NCBI RefSeq assembly: GCF_001584615.1
Contig: NZ_LQQC01000011.1
Location: 1 to 61,790, forward strand
Reading direction: 5' to 3'
DNA length: 61,790 nt
Source of the DNA: Brevibacterium ravenspurgense
GTDB lineage: Bacteria > Actinomycetota > Actinomycetes > Actinomycetales > Brevibacteriaceae
A program made the translations under genes and the position numbers. Positions 17,391 to 26,103 of this stretch are shown here, piece after piece. Numbering within the stretch: the stretch's first letter is position 1; every line of letters begins with the position of its first letter. Below the pieces are notes generated by a model. It searched no databases, was not told where the DNA came from, and was given only the letters and a program-made list of their open reading frames with translations.

Positions 17391-17396
17391 AGTCTA
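17391..17396 (-). promoter_or_regulatory. -10 hexamer of leaderless pncA promoter
   Basis: TAGACT on the minus strand ends 6 nt before the ATG at 17384, with no Shine-Dalgarno sequence between. Confidence 0.6.
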
Positions 17397-17530
17397 CGGA
17401 ATGTGGTTCAGGTCTCTTCTGCGTTCCTTGGCAGAGTTCACTTTCTCGTTGCCTAAGAGAATGCTGAGTCTTTTAGCCTTGTTGGGTCAGTCTGCACTTT
17501 CGTGTGCTCACACCTCTCATTAGGACTCAT

Positions 17531-20500
17531 ATGAAGCGCCATGCTCTGCTCGCCGGCACTGCCGCCGTCGGTCTCGCATTCGGCTCCGCAGTTCCCGTTT
17601 GGGCCGCTCCCGCCGATGCTCATATCTCTGAAATCTCCTATCCGTCGAACGATGCCGACTTCGTTGAGATCGTCGCCCCCGCTGGTACGGATCTGTCCGG
17701 CTGGATCGTCGGTTCTGTCACTCGAGGTGGCGCTCTCAACAGCGACGAATCGGTCGTCACCCTGCCCCAGGGCACGGTTGTCGGTGAATCCGGTGTTCAC
17801 GTTGTCGAACTTCCGCTGACGAACTCTGTCAAAAGCGGCGCCGCCGCTGATGGTTCCTACGGAGCTTCCGTTTTCGTGGTCAGCGCCGATGGAAACCTCG
17901 TCGACTTCAAGCAGATCGGCGGTGTTGTCGGCGGAAAGGGCGTCACGGCGTCCAACAGCGACAAGCTGCCTGCCTCGGTGCGCGGCCAGCAGGCAGAGCC
18001 CACTGGAGCAAAGGCTTCCGGCAAGGACCAGTCGATCCAGCTCAACTGCTCAGAGTGGGAGTCCGGTAAGCCCACCCCCGGAACGGCGCCCGACCCCAGC
18101 ACGTGCGACGCACCTGACAACCCCAACCCAGATGAGCCCGGCACACCTGGCCCAACAGACCCTTCGGACCCGGAAAACCCGGCCAACCTCCTGCCGATCA
18201 ACACCATCCAGGGCACCGGTGACGAAAGCCCGTATAAGGGCAAGACCGTCACCACCACCGGTGTTGTGACGGCCGCTTACCCGACCGGCGGGCTGAACGG
18301 CTACTACATTCAGACCGAAAGCACCGGCGGAGACAACCACGACTTCGCAGAGGGCTCGCACGGCATCTTCGTCTACTCGAAGGACACCGTGAAGCAGGTC
18401 AAGACCGGTGACAACGTCGAAGTGACCGGCAGTGTCAGCGAGTACTACGGACAGACCCAGATCAGCGTTGACGGTGGGGGACTGAAGAAGCTCGACGAAG
18501 CAGCGGTGGCCCCGAAGCCGTACGAAGGCGCATTCCCGGAAGACCCTGCCAAGCGTGAGGCCCTCGAAGGCATGCTTGTTCAGCCCACCGGCGACATCAC
18601 GGTCACCGACAACTACTCGACCAACACCTACGGTGAAGTCGGCCTGGCCAACGGAACTGAAACCCTGCGCCAGCCCACGGATGTGGCGCGCCCTGGATCA
18701 GAAGAAGCCAAGAAGGTCGACGCCGAAAACAAGAAAAAGGCCTATGTCCTCGATGACGGCGGCACCGCGGACTTCTTCAAGACTGCGAAGGACACCCCGC
18801 TGCCGTACCTGAGCAACGACAAGCCGGTGCGCGTGGGTGCCAAGGTCACGTTCACCAAGCCCACCGTTGTCGGCTATGGCCACGACAAGTACCGCCTGCA
18901 GCCCACGGGGTTCCTACCGGACAACAATGAGCTGACCCCCGCTGAGTTTGAAAACACCCGCGCAGACGTACCGGGTGTCGGCGGTGACATGACGCTGGCC
19001 AGCTTCAACGTGCTCAACTACTTCCCCACCACCGGCGACACAGAAAAAGGGTGCAAGGCCTACACCGACCGTGAGGGCAACCCAGTCGGATCGAACTACT
19101 GCACGCCGCGTGGCGCGTACAACGAAGAGAACTTCAAGCGTCAGCAGGCAAAGATCGTCGCGGCCATCAACAAGCTCGACGCTTCAGTTGTCGCATTGGA
19201 AGAGATTGAAAGCTCCGACAAGTTCGGCAAGGACCGCGACTGGGCTCTGGAAAATCTGGTTGAGGCACTGAACAAGGCGGCAGGCGAGGAGCGTTGGGCT
19301 TTTGTCCCCTCCCCGAAGGCGATCCCGGAGACCGGTGACGACGTCATCCGCACCGCTTACATCTACCAGAAGGCTGAAGCGAAGCCTGTGGGCGATTCAG
19401 TCATCCTCGATGACCCGGCGTTCCACAACGCTCGCGCGCCCCTGGCGCAGAAGTTCCAGGCCGTTGGCGTGGACAACCCCGAGGCTTCCGAGTTCATTGC
19501 CGTTATGAACCACTTCAAGTCCAAGGGCTCCGGCAAGGGCCCGGGCAATGAAGACTCAGGTGATGGCCAGGGCAACTCGAACGCTGACCGCGTTAAGCAG
19601 GCCAAGGCGGTCAAGGCTTTTGCTGAAAAGCAGAAGGAAGCCATGGGCACCAAGCGCGTGTTCATTCTGGGCGACCTGAACTCGTACACGAAGGAAGACC
19701 CCATGCAGGTCTTCTACGAAGCCGGGTACACCAACGTCGGTGAGCACTTCGATGCGGCACCCACCTACCTGTTCGGTGGGCTGACCGGAAGCCTCGACCA
19801 CGTGCTCGCCTCGGAAGAAGCGATGGGTCCGAAGGCACAGGCACGCTCGGCTGCTCCGACCGCTGCGGCGGGTGCTGTGACCGGCGCTGCCACATGGGAG
19901 ATCAACTCGGTTGAATCGGTTGCGCTCGAGTACAGCCGCCACAACTACAACGTGACCAACTTCTACCAGCCCGACGAGTTCCGTTCGTCTGACCACAATC
20001 CGAGCATCGTGGGCATCAGCACAGGTGCGCCGGCAGAAGAACCCGGTGACAACGAAGGCCAGGAACCGGGCGATGGCGACGACCAGCAGCCGGGCGATGG
20101 CGATGGCCAGGAACCAGAAGAACCCGGTGACAACGAAGACCCGGCACCCGGCGACAACGAAGGTCAGGAACCCGGCGACCAGCCCGGTGACAACGACGGC
20201 CAGCAGCCAGGCGAAGGCGACGGCCAGCAGCCGGGCGAACAGCCCGGTGACAACGAAGACCCGGCACCCGGCGATGACGAAGGCCAGGAACCAGAAGAAC
20301 AGCCTGGCGACAGCGAAGGCCGGGAGTCGGGTAAGGAATCTGGCGAAGACGCATCGGACGACGCAGCCGCTGGCAACGAGGGTTCGGATGACAGCGAACG
20401 CCAGCCGGGCTCCGGCGGTTCGGACTCCCACGGATCCACAGCGAGTGGCTCCGGCGGCACTTCGGCCTCGGGCAGCGGAAAGGGCCTGCCGCGCACAGGT

Positions 20501-20596
20501 GCAGAACTCACTGCGCTCGGCGCGGGCCTAGCACTGCTGGCGGCTGGAGCTGCAGCAGTGTTTGCAAGCCGCAAGCGTGCACACGCTCGCCGCTGA
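17531..20596 (+). CDS. LPRTG-anchored extracellular nuclease, ExeM/NucH type
   Basis: A secreted, sortase-anchored DNase-like protein of about 1021 residues. Order: signal peptide (to about residue 27, VWA-AP), lamin-tail domain (HISEISYPSNDADFVEIVAP), OB-fold region (GKTVTTTGVVTA, GYYIQTESTGGDNHDFAEGSHGI cut short here), then an EEP nuclease domain with LASFNVLNYF, VVALEEIES, IAVMNHFKSKGSGKGPG, VFILGDLNSY, GSLDHVLAS and RSSDHNPSIVG. A low-complexity Pro/Gly/Asp/Glu/Gln repeat (20035-20340) precedes LPRTGAEL, a hydrophobic helix and RKRAHARR. The ATG at 17531 is preceded by AGGA at good spacing; the GTG at 17504 is less likely. Related proteins degrade extracellular DNA in biofilms. Confidence 0.88.
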   Translation: MKRHALLAGTAAVGLAFGSAVPVWAAPADAHISEISYPSNDADFVEIVAPAGTDLSGWIVGSVTRGGALNSDESVVTLPQGTVVGESGVHVVELPLTNSVKSGAAADGSYGASVFVVSADGNLVDFKQIGGVVGGKGVTASNSDKLPASVRGQQAEPTGAKASGKDQSIQLNCSEWESGKPTPGTAPDPSTCDAPDNPNPDEPGTPGPTDPSDPENPANLLPINTIQGTGDESPYKGKTVTTTGVVTAAYPTGGLNGYYIQTESTGGDNHDFAEGSHGIFVYSKDTVKQVKTGDNVEVTGSVSEYYGQTQISVDGGGLKKLDEAAVAPKPYEGAFPEDPAKREALEGMLVQPTGDITVTDNYSTNTYGEVGLANGTETLRQPTDVARPGSEEAKKVDAENKKKAYVLDDGGTADFFKTAKDTPLPYLSNDKPVRVGAKVTFTKPTVVGYGHDKYRLQPTGFLPDNNELTPAEFENTRADVPGVGGDMTLASFNVLNYFPTTGDTEKGCKAYTDREGNPVGSNYCTPRGAYNEENFKRQQAKIVAAINKLDASVVALEEIESSDKFGKDRDWALENLVEALNKAAGEERWAFVPSPKAIPETGDDVIRTAYIYQKAEAKPVGDSVILDDPAFHNARAPLAQKFQAVGVDNPEASEFIAVMNHFKSKGSGKGPGNEDSGDGQGNSNADRVKQAKAVKAFAEKQKEAMGTKRVFILGDLNSYTKEDPMQVFYEAGYTNVGEHFDAAPTYLFGGLTGSLDHVLASEEAMGPKAQARSAAPTAAAGAVTGAATWEINSVESVALEYSRHNYNVTNFYQPDEFRSSDHNPSIVGISTGAPAEEPGDNEGQEPGDGDDQQPGDGDGQEPEEPGDNEDPAPGDNEGQEPGDQPGDNDGQQPGEGDGQQPGEQPGDNEDPAPGDDEGQEPEEQPGDSEGRESGKESGEDASDDAAAGNEGSDDSERQPGSGGSDSHGSTASGSGGTSASGSGKGLPRTGAELTALGAGLALLAAGAAAVFASRKRAHARR
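20035..20340 (+). repeat. Coding tandem repeat in the wall-spanning region of the nuclease
   Basis: Imperfect units encoding EPGDNEGQ, QPGDGDGQ, EEPGDNEDPAPGDNEG and similar are repeated about a dozen times. The longer unit GDNEDPAPGD(N/D)EGQEP occurs twice, so copy number is likely to vary by slippage or recombination. Confidence 0.85.
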
Positions 20597-20635
20597 ATTG
20601 AAGAGCTGAGCTGACAACTGCGGCTCAGCAAACAA

Positions 20636-20676
20636 CGCAGGGGTGGTTCTCCAAGGAACGGAGAACCACCCCTGCG
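20636..20676 (+). terminator. Terminator-like hairpin after the nuclease gene
   Basis: A perfect 17-bp stem (20636-20652 with 20660-20676) with a 7-nt loop (AAGGAAC); only a weak T content follows (TCGTCT). Confidence 0.75.
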
Positions 20677-20768
20677 TCGTCTCCGGAGTCTCCTGTTCCA
20701 CGACGAAGTACAGCCCAATCCGAAAAGGGAGCTGCAGCTCGGCATGGCCACACCCAGATTTGGACAGA

Positions 20769-20883
20769 CGCACACCCTTTAGCCGGATTCTGCGCCTTAG
20801 CAACAACTGCTAACGGGAGTTTCTGTTGCTAAAGGGAGTCTCCTTACGGCTAAAGCGTGGATTCCGGCTAAGGGGTATTTTCC
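20769..20883 (-). repeat. Composite intergenic repeat, copy C (inverted orientation)
   Basis: Read on the minus strand, this segment carries TTTAGCAACAGAAACTCCC, GTTAGCAGTTGTTGCTAAG and GCGCAGAATCCGGCTAA, matching copies A (42106-42180) and B (47574-47640) with few differences over about 60 nt. The units are built around GCTAA/TTAGC pairs in alternating orientation. It lies in the 406-nt gene-free stretch between the nuclease gene and tRNA-Arg, which otherwise holds only two hairpin terminators. Confidence 0.75.
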
Positions 20884-20953
20884 CTGCCAAGCCGCCACAG
20901 CCTGCCAGCCCACATAGGGAACGATGACCCGACACACCAGCCGCCCCACACAC

Positions 20954-20996
20954 AAAAAAATCTCGGGACATCGAGTTAACGATGTCCCGAGATTTT
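20954..20996 (-). terminator. Rho-independent terminator after tRNA-Arg
   Basis: On the minus strand TCTCGGGACATCG (20961-20973 region) pairs with CGATGTCCCGAGA across a 6-nt loop, extended by A-T pairs, and ends in seven T. Confidence 0.9.
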
Positions 20997-21002
20997 CATT
21001 TG

Positions 21003-21075
21003 CGCGCCACGAGGGATTCGAACCCCCAACCTTCTGATCCGTAGTCAGATGCTCTATCCGTTGAGCTAGTGGCGC
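21003..21075 (-). tRNA. tRNA-Arg(ACG)
   Basis: Cloverleaf with acceptor GCGCCAC/GTGGCGC, discriminator G, D arm TAGCTCAACGGATAGAGCA, anticodon loop CTACGGA (anticodon ACG) and T arm GGGGGTTCGAATCCCTC. CCA is not encoded. This is the TadA substrate tRNA. Confidence 0.95.
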
Positions 21076-21343
21076 ACATCCGTGCGGACCTGAACAACTA
21101 TACACAGTGTTTGCGGGAAACCCAAAAGCACGCAGCGTGAGGCTGCCCACAACCATAAAAACCGCCCTTGCAAAAACACGTCATGTCTATGCAAGCAACA
21201 GCCACAAGAATTTCAGAATCACGCCACACGGAACCATCTTGTGAGCCAACACACATGTTCAGTGGCCCGTTTTCCTCTCCAGCGTACATTCTGCGTTCCT
21301 ACGGTGGGCTTGTCTCAAGAACACCGAAAGCTTGGAGTTAAGC

Positions 21344-23176
21344 ATGACCGTCATCGACCGTGGCTCAGTCGAAGACCTGCTCGCAGGCGCACCCACGAAG
21401 AACGAGAAGATCCTCGAATTCGTCAAGCGCGCTGCCGAGCTCACCACCCCGGACCGCATTGAGTGGATCACCGGAGACGAAGAACAGCGTCAGGCAATCA
21501 CCGACCAGCTGGTCGAAGCCGGCACTCTCGTCAAACTGTCTGAACCGGCCAACTCGTACTACGCGAAGTCCGACCCCGCCGACGTCGCACGCGTTGAATC
21601 GCGCACCTTCATCAACTCTGAAAAAGAAGAAGACGCCGGCCCGCTGAACAACTGGATGGACCCGCAGGAAATGCGCGCCACGCTCAACGAGCTGTTCACC
21701 GGCGCTATGCGCGGTCGCACCATGTACGTCATCCCCTTCGCAATGGGACACATTGACGCCAAGCACCCGCAGTTCGGCATCGAGATCACCGACTCGCCCT
21801 ACGTTGTTCTGTCCATGCAGATCATGGCCCGCGTCTCAAACGAAGTCCTTGAGGCCATCGACAAGAACGACGGCAAGTTCGTCGAATGCATGCACTCGGT
21901 GGGTGCCCCGCTCGAACCGGGCGAAGAAGACGTCGCTTGGCCGTGCAGCGAGACCAAGTACATCACCCACTTCCCAGAAGACCGCTCCATCTGGTCCTAC
22001 GGATCCGGCTACGGCGGCAACGCTCTGCTGGGCAAGAAGTGCTACTCGCTGCGCATTGCTTCGGCCATTGCCCGCGACGAAGGCTGGCTGGCCGAGCACA
22101 TGCTCATCATCAAGCTGACCAACCCCGAAGGCGAATCCAAGTACATCGCGGCCGCATTCCCGTCGGCCTGCGGTAAGACGAACCTCGCAATGATCACGCC
22201 GACCGTCCCCGGTTGGAAGGCTGAGACCCTCGGCGATGACATCGCCTGGATGCGCTTCGGCGACGACGGTCAGCTCTACGCGGTCAACCCCGAATACGGC
22301 CTGTTCGGCGTTGCTCCCGGCACCGGCTACTCGACCAACCCGACCGCAATGGAAGCAATCGACGCTGGCGGCAACATCTTCACCAACGTTGCCCTCACCG
22401 ATGACAACACCGTGTGGTGGGAAGGCAAGACCGACGAAGCCCCGGCCCACCTGACCGACTGGAAGGGCAACGACTGGACTCCGGAGTCCTCGACCCCGGC
22501 AGCCCACCCGAACTCGCGCTTCTGCACCCCGATTGCCAACGTGCCCACCGCAGCTCCGGAATGGCAGGACCCCAACGGCGTCCCGATTTCGGCAATCCTG
22601 TTCGGCGGTCGTCGCAAGACCACGATGCCGCTGGTGACCGAAACGCACGACTGGCAGCACGGTGTGTTCATGGGCTCGGTCCTGTCCTCCGAACAGACCG
22701 CCGCCGCTGAAGGCAAGGTCGGCGTTGTCCGCCGCGACCCCATGGCCATGCGTCCGTTCATCGGCTACAACGTCGGTGACTACTTCCAGCACTGGCTGAA
22801 CATCGGCAAGACCGAAGGCGCCAAGCTGCCGAAGATCTTCTACGTCAACTGGTTCCGCCGTGACGACGACAATTCGTTCCTGTGGCCCGGTTTCTCTGAG
22901 AACTCGCGTGTTCTCAAGTGGGTGTTCGAACGTGTTGCCGGCACCGCCGAAGCTGTTGACACCCCGCTGGGCAAGGCTCCCGCCGAAGGCGCCCTTGACG
23001 TTGACGGACTCGATGTCACTCCGGAACAGCTGCAGAAGGCCCTGGCCATTAAGCCCGAAGAGTGGGCTGAAGAGCTCAAGTCGATCGAAGAGTGGTACAC
23101 CGAGCTGGGCGACCACGTCCCGGCTGAGCTGCGCGGCGAAGTCGACAAGCTGCGCCAGCGCCTGGGTCTCGCCTGA
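21344..23176 (+). CDS. pckG: Phosphoenolpyruvate carboxykinase (GTP)
   Basis: It catalyses oxaloacetate + GTP to PEP + CO2 + GDP, the gluconeogenic entry step; cytosolic. About 610 residues, the standard length of the GTP form. Motifs: [21 protein letters not shown] cut short here, [16 protein letters not shown], the kinase-1a P-loop [12 protein letters not shown] with the reactive Cys, [10 protein letters not shown] (kinase-2/metal), and [19 protein letters not shown] for nucleotide binding. GGAG at 21334-21337 sits at good spacing before the ATG at 21344, so the in-frame TTG at 21332 is rejected. It is followed by a terminator. Confidence 0.96.
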   Translation: MTVIDRGSVEDLLAGAPTKNEKILEFVKRAAELTTPDRIEWITGDEEQRQAITDQLVEAGTLVKLSEPANSYYAKSDPADVARVESRTFINSEKEEDAGPLNNWMDPQEMRATLNELFTGAMRGRTMYVIPFAMGHIDAKHPQFGIEITDSPYVVLSMQIMARVSNEVLEAIDKNDGKFVECMHSVGAPLEPGEEDVAWPCSETKYITHFPEDRSIWSYGSGYGGNALLGKKCYSLRIASAIARDEGWLAEHMLIIKLTNPEGESKYIAAAFPSACGKTNLAMITPTVPGWKAETLGDDIAWMRFGDDGQLYAVNPEYGLFGVAPGTGYSTNPTAMEAIDAGGNIFTNVALTDDNTVWWEGKTDEAPAHLTDWKGNDWTPESSTPAAHPNSRFCTPIANVPTAAPEWQDPNGVPISAILFGGRRKTTMPLVTETHDWQHGVFMGSVLSSEQTAAAEGKVGVVRRDPMAMRPFIGYNVGDYFQHWLNIGKTEGAKLPKIFYVNWFRRDDDNSFLWPGFSENSRVLKWVFERVAGTAEAVDTPLGKAPAEGALDVDGLDVTPEQLQKALAIKPEEWAEELKSIEEWYTELGDHVPAELRGEVDKLRQRLGLA

Positions 23177-23240
23177 CCCAAGCCGCGCCCAGCGCCACCC
23201 GCACCTAATGCCAGCCGCATAGGAAGCATCGGCTGACTTA

Positions 23241-23310
23241 ACAGACCGGCGAGCGTCCGGCCTCAGGTTCACGAGCCAGAACCGAGGTCGGGCGCTCGTT
23301 CTGTTTCTTC
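23241..23310 (+). terminator. Terminator of pckG
   Basis: A long interrupted stem pairs ACAGA with TCTGT, CGAGCG with CGCTCG, CCTC with GAGG and GGTTC with GAACC around ACGAGCCA, followed by T-rich TTTCTTCT. Confidence 0.75.
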
Positions 23311-23427
23311 TGGTGGACCGCCCCTTTCCTCGTAGTGAAATTCCCCTTTTCACTCTGCGCACCGGCCGCTACCGTGGTGGGAAGAGATGACACTTCGGTG
23401 TCACCCAACTGCGGAGAGGAATCTTCA

Positions 23428-24534
23428 ATGACTGACAACCCTCAAGGCACCATCGACCAGCTCGACTTCAACGCTCTGATCAACGGCGATCAGGCTGCGG
23501 GCAGCAAAGTCTCCATCTACATTCCCACGAAGGTCTCCGGCGGCCAGGACAAGGTTGCGGCCGGCCTCATGCGCGATCAGCTCAGCGGCGCGAAGGCGGA
23601 CCTTGAAAGTGCGGGTCTCAGCGCGAGCGAAGCTGCAGCGATTGTTGAACCCGTCCAGAAGGCCCTCGATGATCCTGATTTCTGGTTGCACATGAGCCGC
23701 GGCCTGGCGGTTTTCGCTGCCGACGGCTTCTACCGCGTGTTCCGCATTCCGCTTGAGGTTCCGGCTCTGCGCACGGTTGATGACCACTTCAATGTGGTTC
23801 CGCTCGCGCCGATGCTCGAACAGGACGGCCGCGTCTACGTTCTGGCGTTGGCCAAGAACTCGGTCCGCCTGTTCGATGCCAGCCGCAATCACATCGAACA
23901 GCTGCCTCTGGGCGCAATCCCAGAGAACTTCGATGCCACCGTCACAGAGCTTCCGGAGCATAACCTCCAGTACCGGTCCGCCGGCGGCGAGCGCACGGGC
24001 TTCTACGGTACTGGCGGCGGCGGTGACACTGAGGATCACCTGCGGGAGAACTTCCTTCGCCGTGTGGGCGAAGGTGTTGCGGCTGAACTGGGCACTGCCC
24101 GTTCACAGCCGCTGGTTCTGGCTTCAGTGCAGGAGTACTTGAGCCCGTTCAAGAGTCTGTGCCCCTATCCGAACATCCAGGACGTGGTCATCGCGGGCAA
24201 CCCAGAGCAGACGAAGCCGGAGCAACTTCGTTCGAAGGCCTGGGAGGTGCTCAACGACAAGATGCAGGCTGACGAGGCCACGGTTGTCGAGCACGCTCGT
24301 TCGCTCATTGCGTCGGGCAAGGGCTCGTACGACCTGGGTGAGATTGTGCAGGCCGCCGCCGAAGGTCGGGTCGACACGCTGTTCACCCCGCGCGACATTC
24401 AGCGTTTGGCCGCGACGAACGCCTACGGGCCGGCAAGCCAGGCGATCCTCGCAACTGTTGCCAACAAGGGCACGGTCCGCACGGTTGCCGAGTTCCCGGA
24501 ATCGTCGGAAGCTGTTGCCACTTTCCGCTACTGA
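23428..24534 (+). CDS. baeRF-type (bacterial eRF1-like) protein
   Basis: A 368-residue protein resembling the bacterial archaeo-eukaryotic release factor (baeRF3-type) family. Visible features are an N-terminal SIYIPTKVSGGQDKVAAGLMRDQL region, FWLHMSRGLAVFAADGFYRVFRIP, the family-typical YVLALAKNSVRLFDASRNHIEQL, and a C-terminal segment FLRRVGEGVAAELG followed by VLASVQEYLSPFK and AEGRVDTLFTP. Family members are predicted ribosome-associated factors, but their role is not established. Start ATG with GGAGAGGA 7 nt upstream; an upstream in-frame extension to 23335 has no ribosome-binding site. Monocistronic, between pckG and a terminator. Confidence 0.75.
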   Translation: MTDNPQGTIDQLDFNALINGDQAAGSKVSIYIPTKVSGGQDKVAAGLMRDQLSGAKADLESAGLSASEAAAIVEPVQKALDDPDFWLHMSRGLAVFAADGFYRVFRIPLEVPALRTVDDHFNVVPLAPMLEQDGRVYVLALAKNSVRLFDASRNHIEQLPLGAIPENFDATVTELPEHNLQYRSAGGERTGFYGTGGGGDTEDHLRENFLRRVGEGVAAELGTARSQPLVLASVQEYLSPFKSLCPYPNIQDVVIAGNPEQTKPEQLRSKAWEVLNDKMQADEATVVEHARSLIASGKGSYDLGEIVQAAAEGRVDTLFTPRDIQRLAATNAYGPASQAILATVANKGTVRTVAEFPESSEAVATFRY

Positions 24535-24555
24535 CCTGCTCACCTGGCCCTAACG

Positions 24556-24599
24556 CACGAGGTGGAGCTGCAGATTTCTGCAGCTCCACCTCGTGTTTT
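24556..24599 (+). terminator. Rho-independent terminator of the baeRF gene
   Basis: A perfect 18-bp stem (24556-24573 with 24578-24595), loop ATTT, followed by TTTT. Confidence 0.92.
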
Positions 24600-24612
24600 G
24601 GGGAGGGGCCGA

Positions 24613-25674
24613 TCAGACATCGTCGAAGCGGGCGGCCGCATATTCGGCTCCCCACGTCAGCACATCGCGCGTAGCTTCCATCATCCTGCCGTAGTGGAGG
24701 AAGGAGTGCAGTGCACCTTCCTCTAAGTGGAGCTCCCTTTCGCGGCCGAATGTTCCCAGCACCTTGTCCAGGGCTCGCGAGTCATCGGCCAGGGGGTCGA
24801 GTTCGGCCCCGACGATGAACATGGGCGGCACGGGTTTCGAGTAGTCGGCCGTCAGCGGGTCAACGTAGGGGCTGGCTTCGTGCTGGGCGCCGCGGTAGTG
24901 GGCTTCGAGCATGTCGTCGAGATCGTTTCGGCTCAGGCCGTCCCACCAGCCGCCGTACAGGCGCATGGTGGCGGAGTCCCTCAGCCCGTAGGTGCCGTAG
25001 TACAGCAGGAGTGAGCGAATCGATTCGAAAGCACTGTCCCCTGCGGGGTCCCCGACACTCGGGTCGTCGCTGAGGCCTGCCGCTTCGACCGCAACGCCAG
25101 GTTCATCGCGCAGAAGCAAAGTGGCTGTCAGCGACAGGATCGCACCGGCGGAGTCCCCGGCGAAGGCAAGGCGTTTGGGATCGATGCCGTGTTCGGCGCC
25201 GCGGGCTGCGAAATAGGCGGCGGCACCTGCAACTTCGTGCAGCGCCTGCGGGAACACTGCTTCTGGGGTCAGCGAGTAGTCCACTGCAATGACCGCCGCC
25301 CCGGATTCGGCCGCCAGTACGCGCTGAATCCGGTCGTGGGTGTCAAGGTTGCCCACGCTGAACCCGCCGCCGTGAACGAAGATGATCGCCGGCAGGGTTT
25401 CGGCATCCACGGGACGGTGAATGCGCACGGGGACCGAGGCCCCGGCCAGGGGCAGCGTCATGTTGTCGGTGCGGACCATCTGCGGGCCGCCTTCGTTCCA
25501 GAATGCGCGTTCGTCGTTGTAGTCGGCGCGCATTGCTTCGACCGGGTCAGCGCCGGCACCGTCAGAGCCAAGGGGTGTGCGTGCAAGCTGGTGTCGGACC
25601 ACGGCGGCCTGTTCGGGCGTCATGGCGCGGCGAATGTGCGCGGGGATGGACTCAAAGGTCTGTTCGTCAGCCAT
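24613..25674 (-). CDS. Alpha/beta-hydrolase, HSL-family (family IV) esterase
   Basis: A 353-residue carboxylesterase of the hormone-sensitive-lipase type. Oxyanion motif FVHGGGFSVG; nucleophile elbow GDSAGAIL (Ser); acid in DPLADDSRAL; His in GALHSFLHYGR near the C-terminus. No signal peptide, so probably cytosolic. Acts on short acyl esters by family. The ATG at 25674 lies 16-31 nt from CTGTCCTATAGAGGTC (25691-25706), whose reverse complement contains TATAGG and may be part of its promoter. Monocistronic on this strand, downstream of tRNA-Ser(GCT). Confidence 0.88.
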   Translation of the reverse strand: MADEQTFESIPAHIRRAMTPEQAAVVRHQLARTPLGSDGAGADPVEAMRADYNDERAFWNEGGPQMVRTDNMTLPLAGASVPVRIHRPVDAETLPAIIFVHGGGFSVGNLDTHDRIQRVLAAESGAAVIAVDYSLTPEAVFPQALHEVAGAAAYFAARGAEHGIDPKRLAFAGDSAGAILSLTATLLLRDEPGVAVEAAGLSDDPSVGDPAGDSAFESIRSLLLYYGTYGLRDSATMRLYGGWWDGLSRNDLDDMLEAHYRGAQHEASPYVDPLTADYSKPVPPMFIVGAELDPLADDSRALDKVLGTFGRERELHLEEGALHSFLHYGRMMEATRDVLTWGAEYAAARFDDV

Positions 25675-25762
25675 GGGGCAATCGTCTCACCTGTCCTATA
25701 GAGGTCGTACAGAACGAAGAGGAACGGCACACAGCAGAGTCCGAAGACCCCGCCCACAATGG

Positions 25763-25800
25763 AAAAGACCCCCGAGAACTCGAGGTTCTCGGGGGTCTTT
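25763..25800 (-). terminator. Rho-independent terminator after tRNA-Ser(GCT)
   Basis: A perfect 16-bp stem (25764-25779 with 25785-25800), 5-nt loop, followed on the minus strand by T residues (25763-25766). Confidence 0.9.
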
Positions 25801-25807
25801 CACTGCT

Positions 25808-25899
25808 TGGCGGAGTTGGAGGGATTTGAACCCTCGGTCCCCAAACGCGAGGACTTCACCTTAGCAGGGTGACGCTTTCGACCGCTCAGCCACAACTCC
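25808..25899 (-). tRNA. tRNA-Ser(GCT)
   Basis: Class II tRNA. Acceptor GGAGTTG/CAACTCC, discriminator G, encoded CCA (25808-25810), anticodon loop CTGCTAA (anticodon GCT), long variable arm, T arm GAGGGTTCAAATCCCTC. Confidence 0.95.
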
Positions 25900-26103
25900 A
25901 GGCAGATACAGGTTACAGTCCAAGCGCCGCGGGAGCAAAAACACCCCTCCTTTAAGCACCGCTGCCGAGGCGGAGCTCGCCTGAGCGTCGCATGTGACCT
26001 GTGTGGGCGGTCGGCTCGGTACACTTGCTGTTCAGCCGAGGAACATATACTCACCGCGCCGCTTCTGTGAGCGGCACGGCTGATGAATAGAGGAGACGAC
26101 ACG

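Noticed and set aside
20035..20340. CRISPR-like array
   Set aside because: In-frame coding repeat within an LPRTG protein; no spacers or cas genes.
20769..20883. CRISPR array or phage attachment site at the GCTAA repeats
   Set aside because: Units alternate in orientation with variable spacing, no unique spacers, no integrase nearby.
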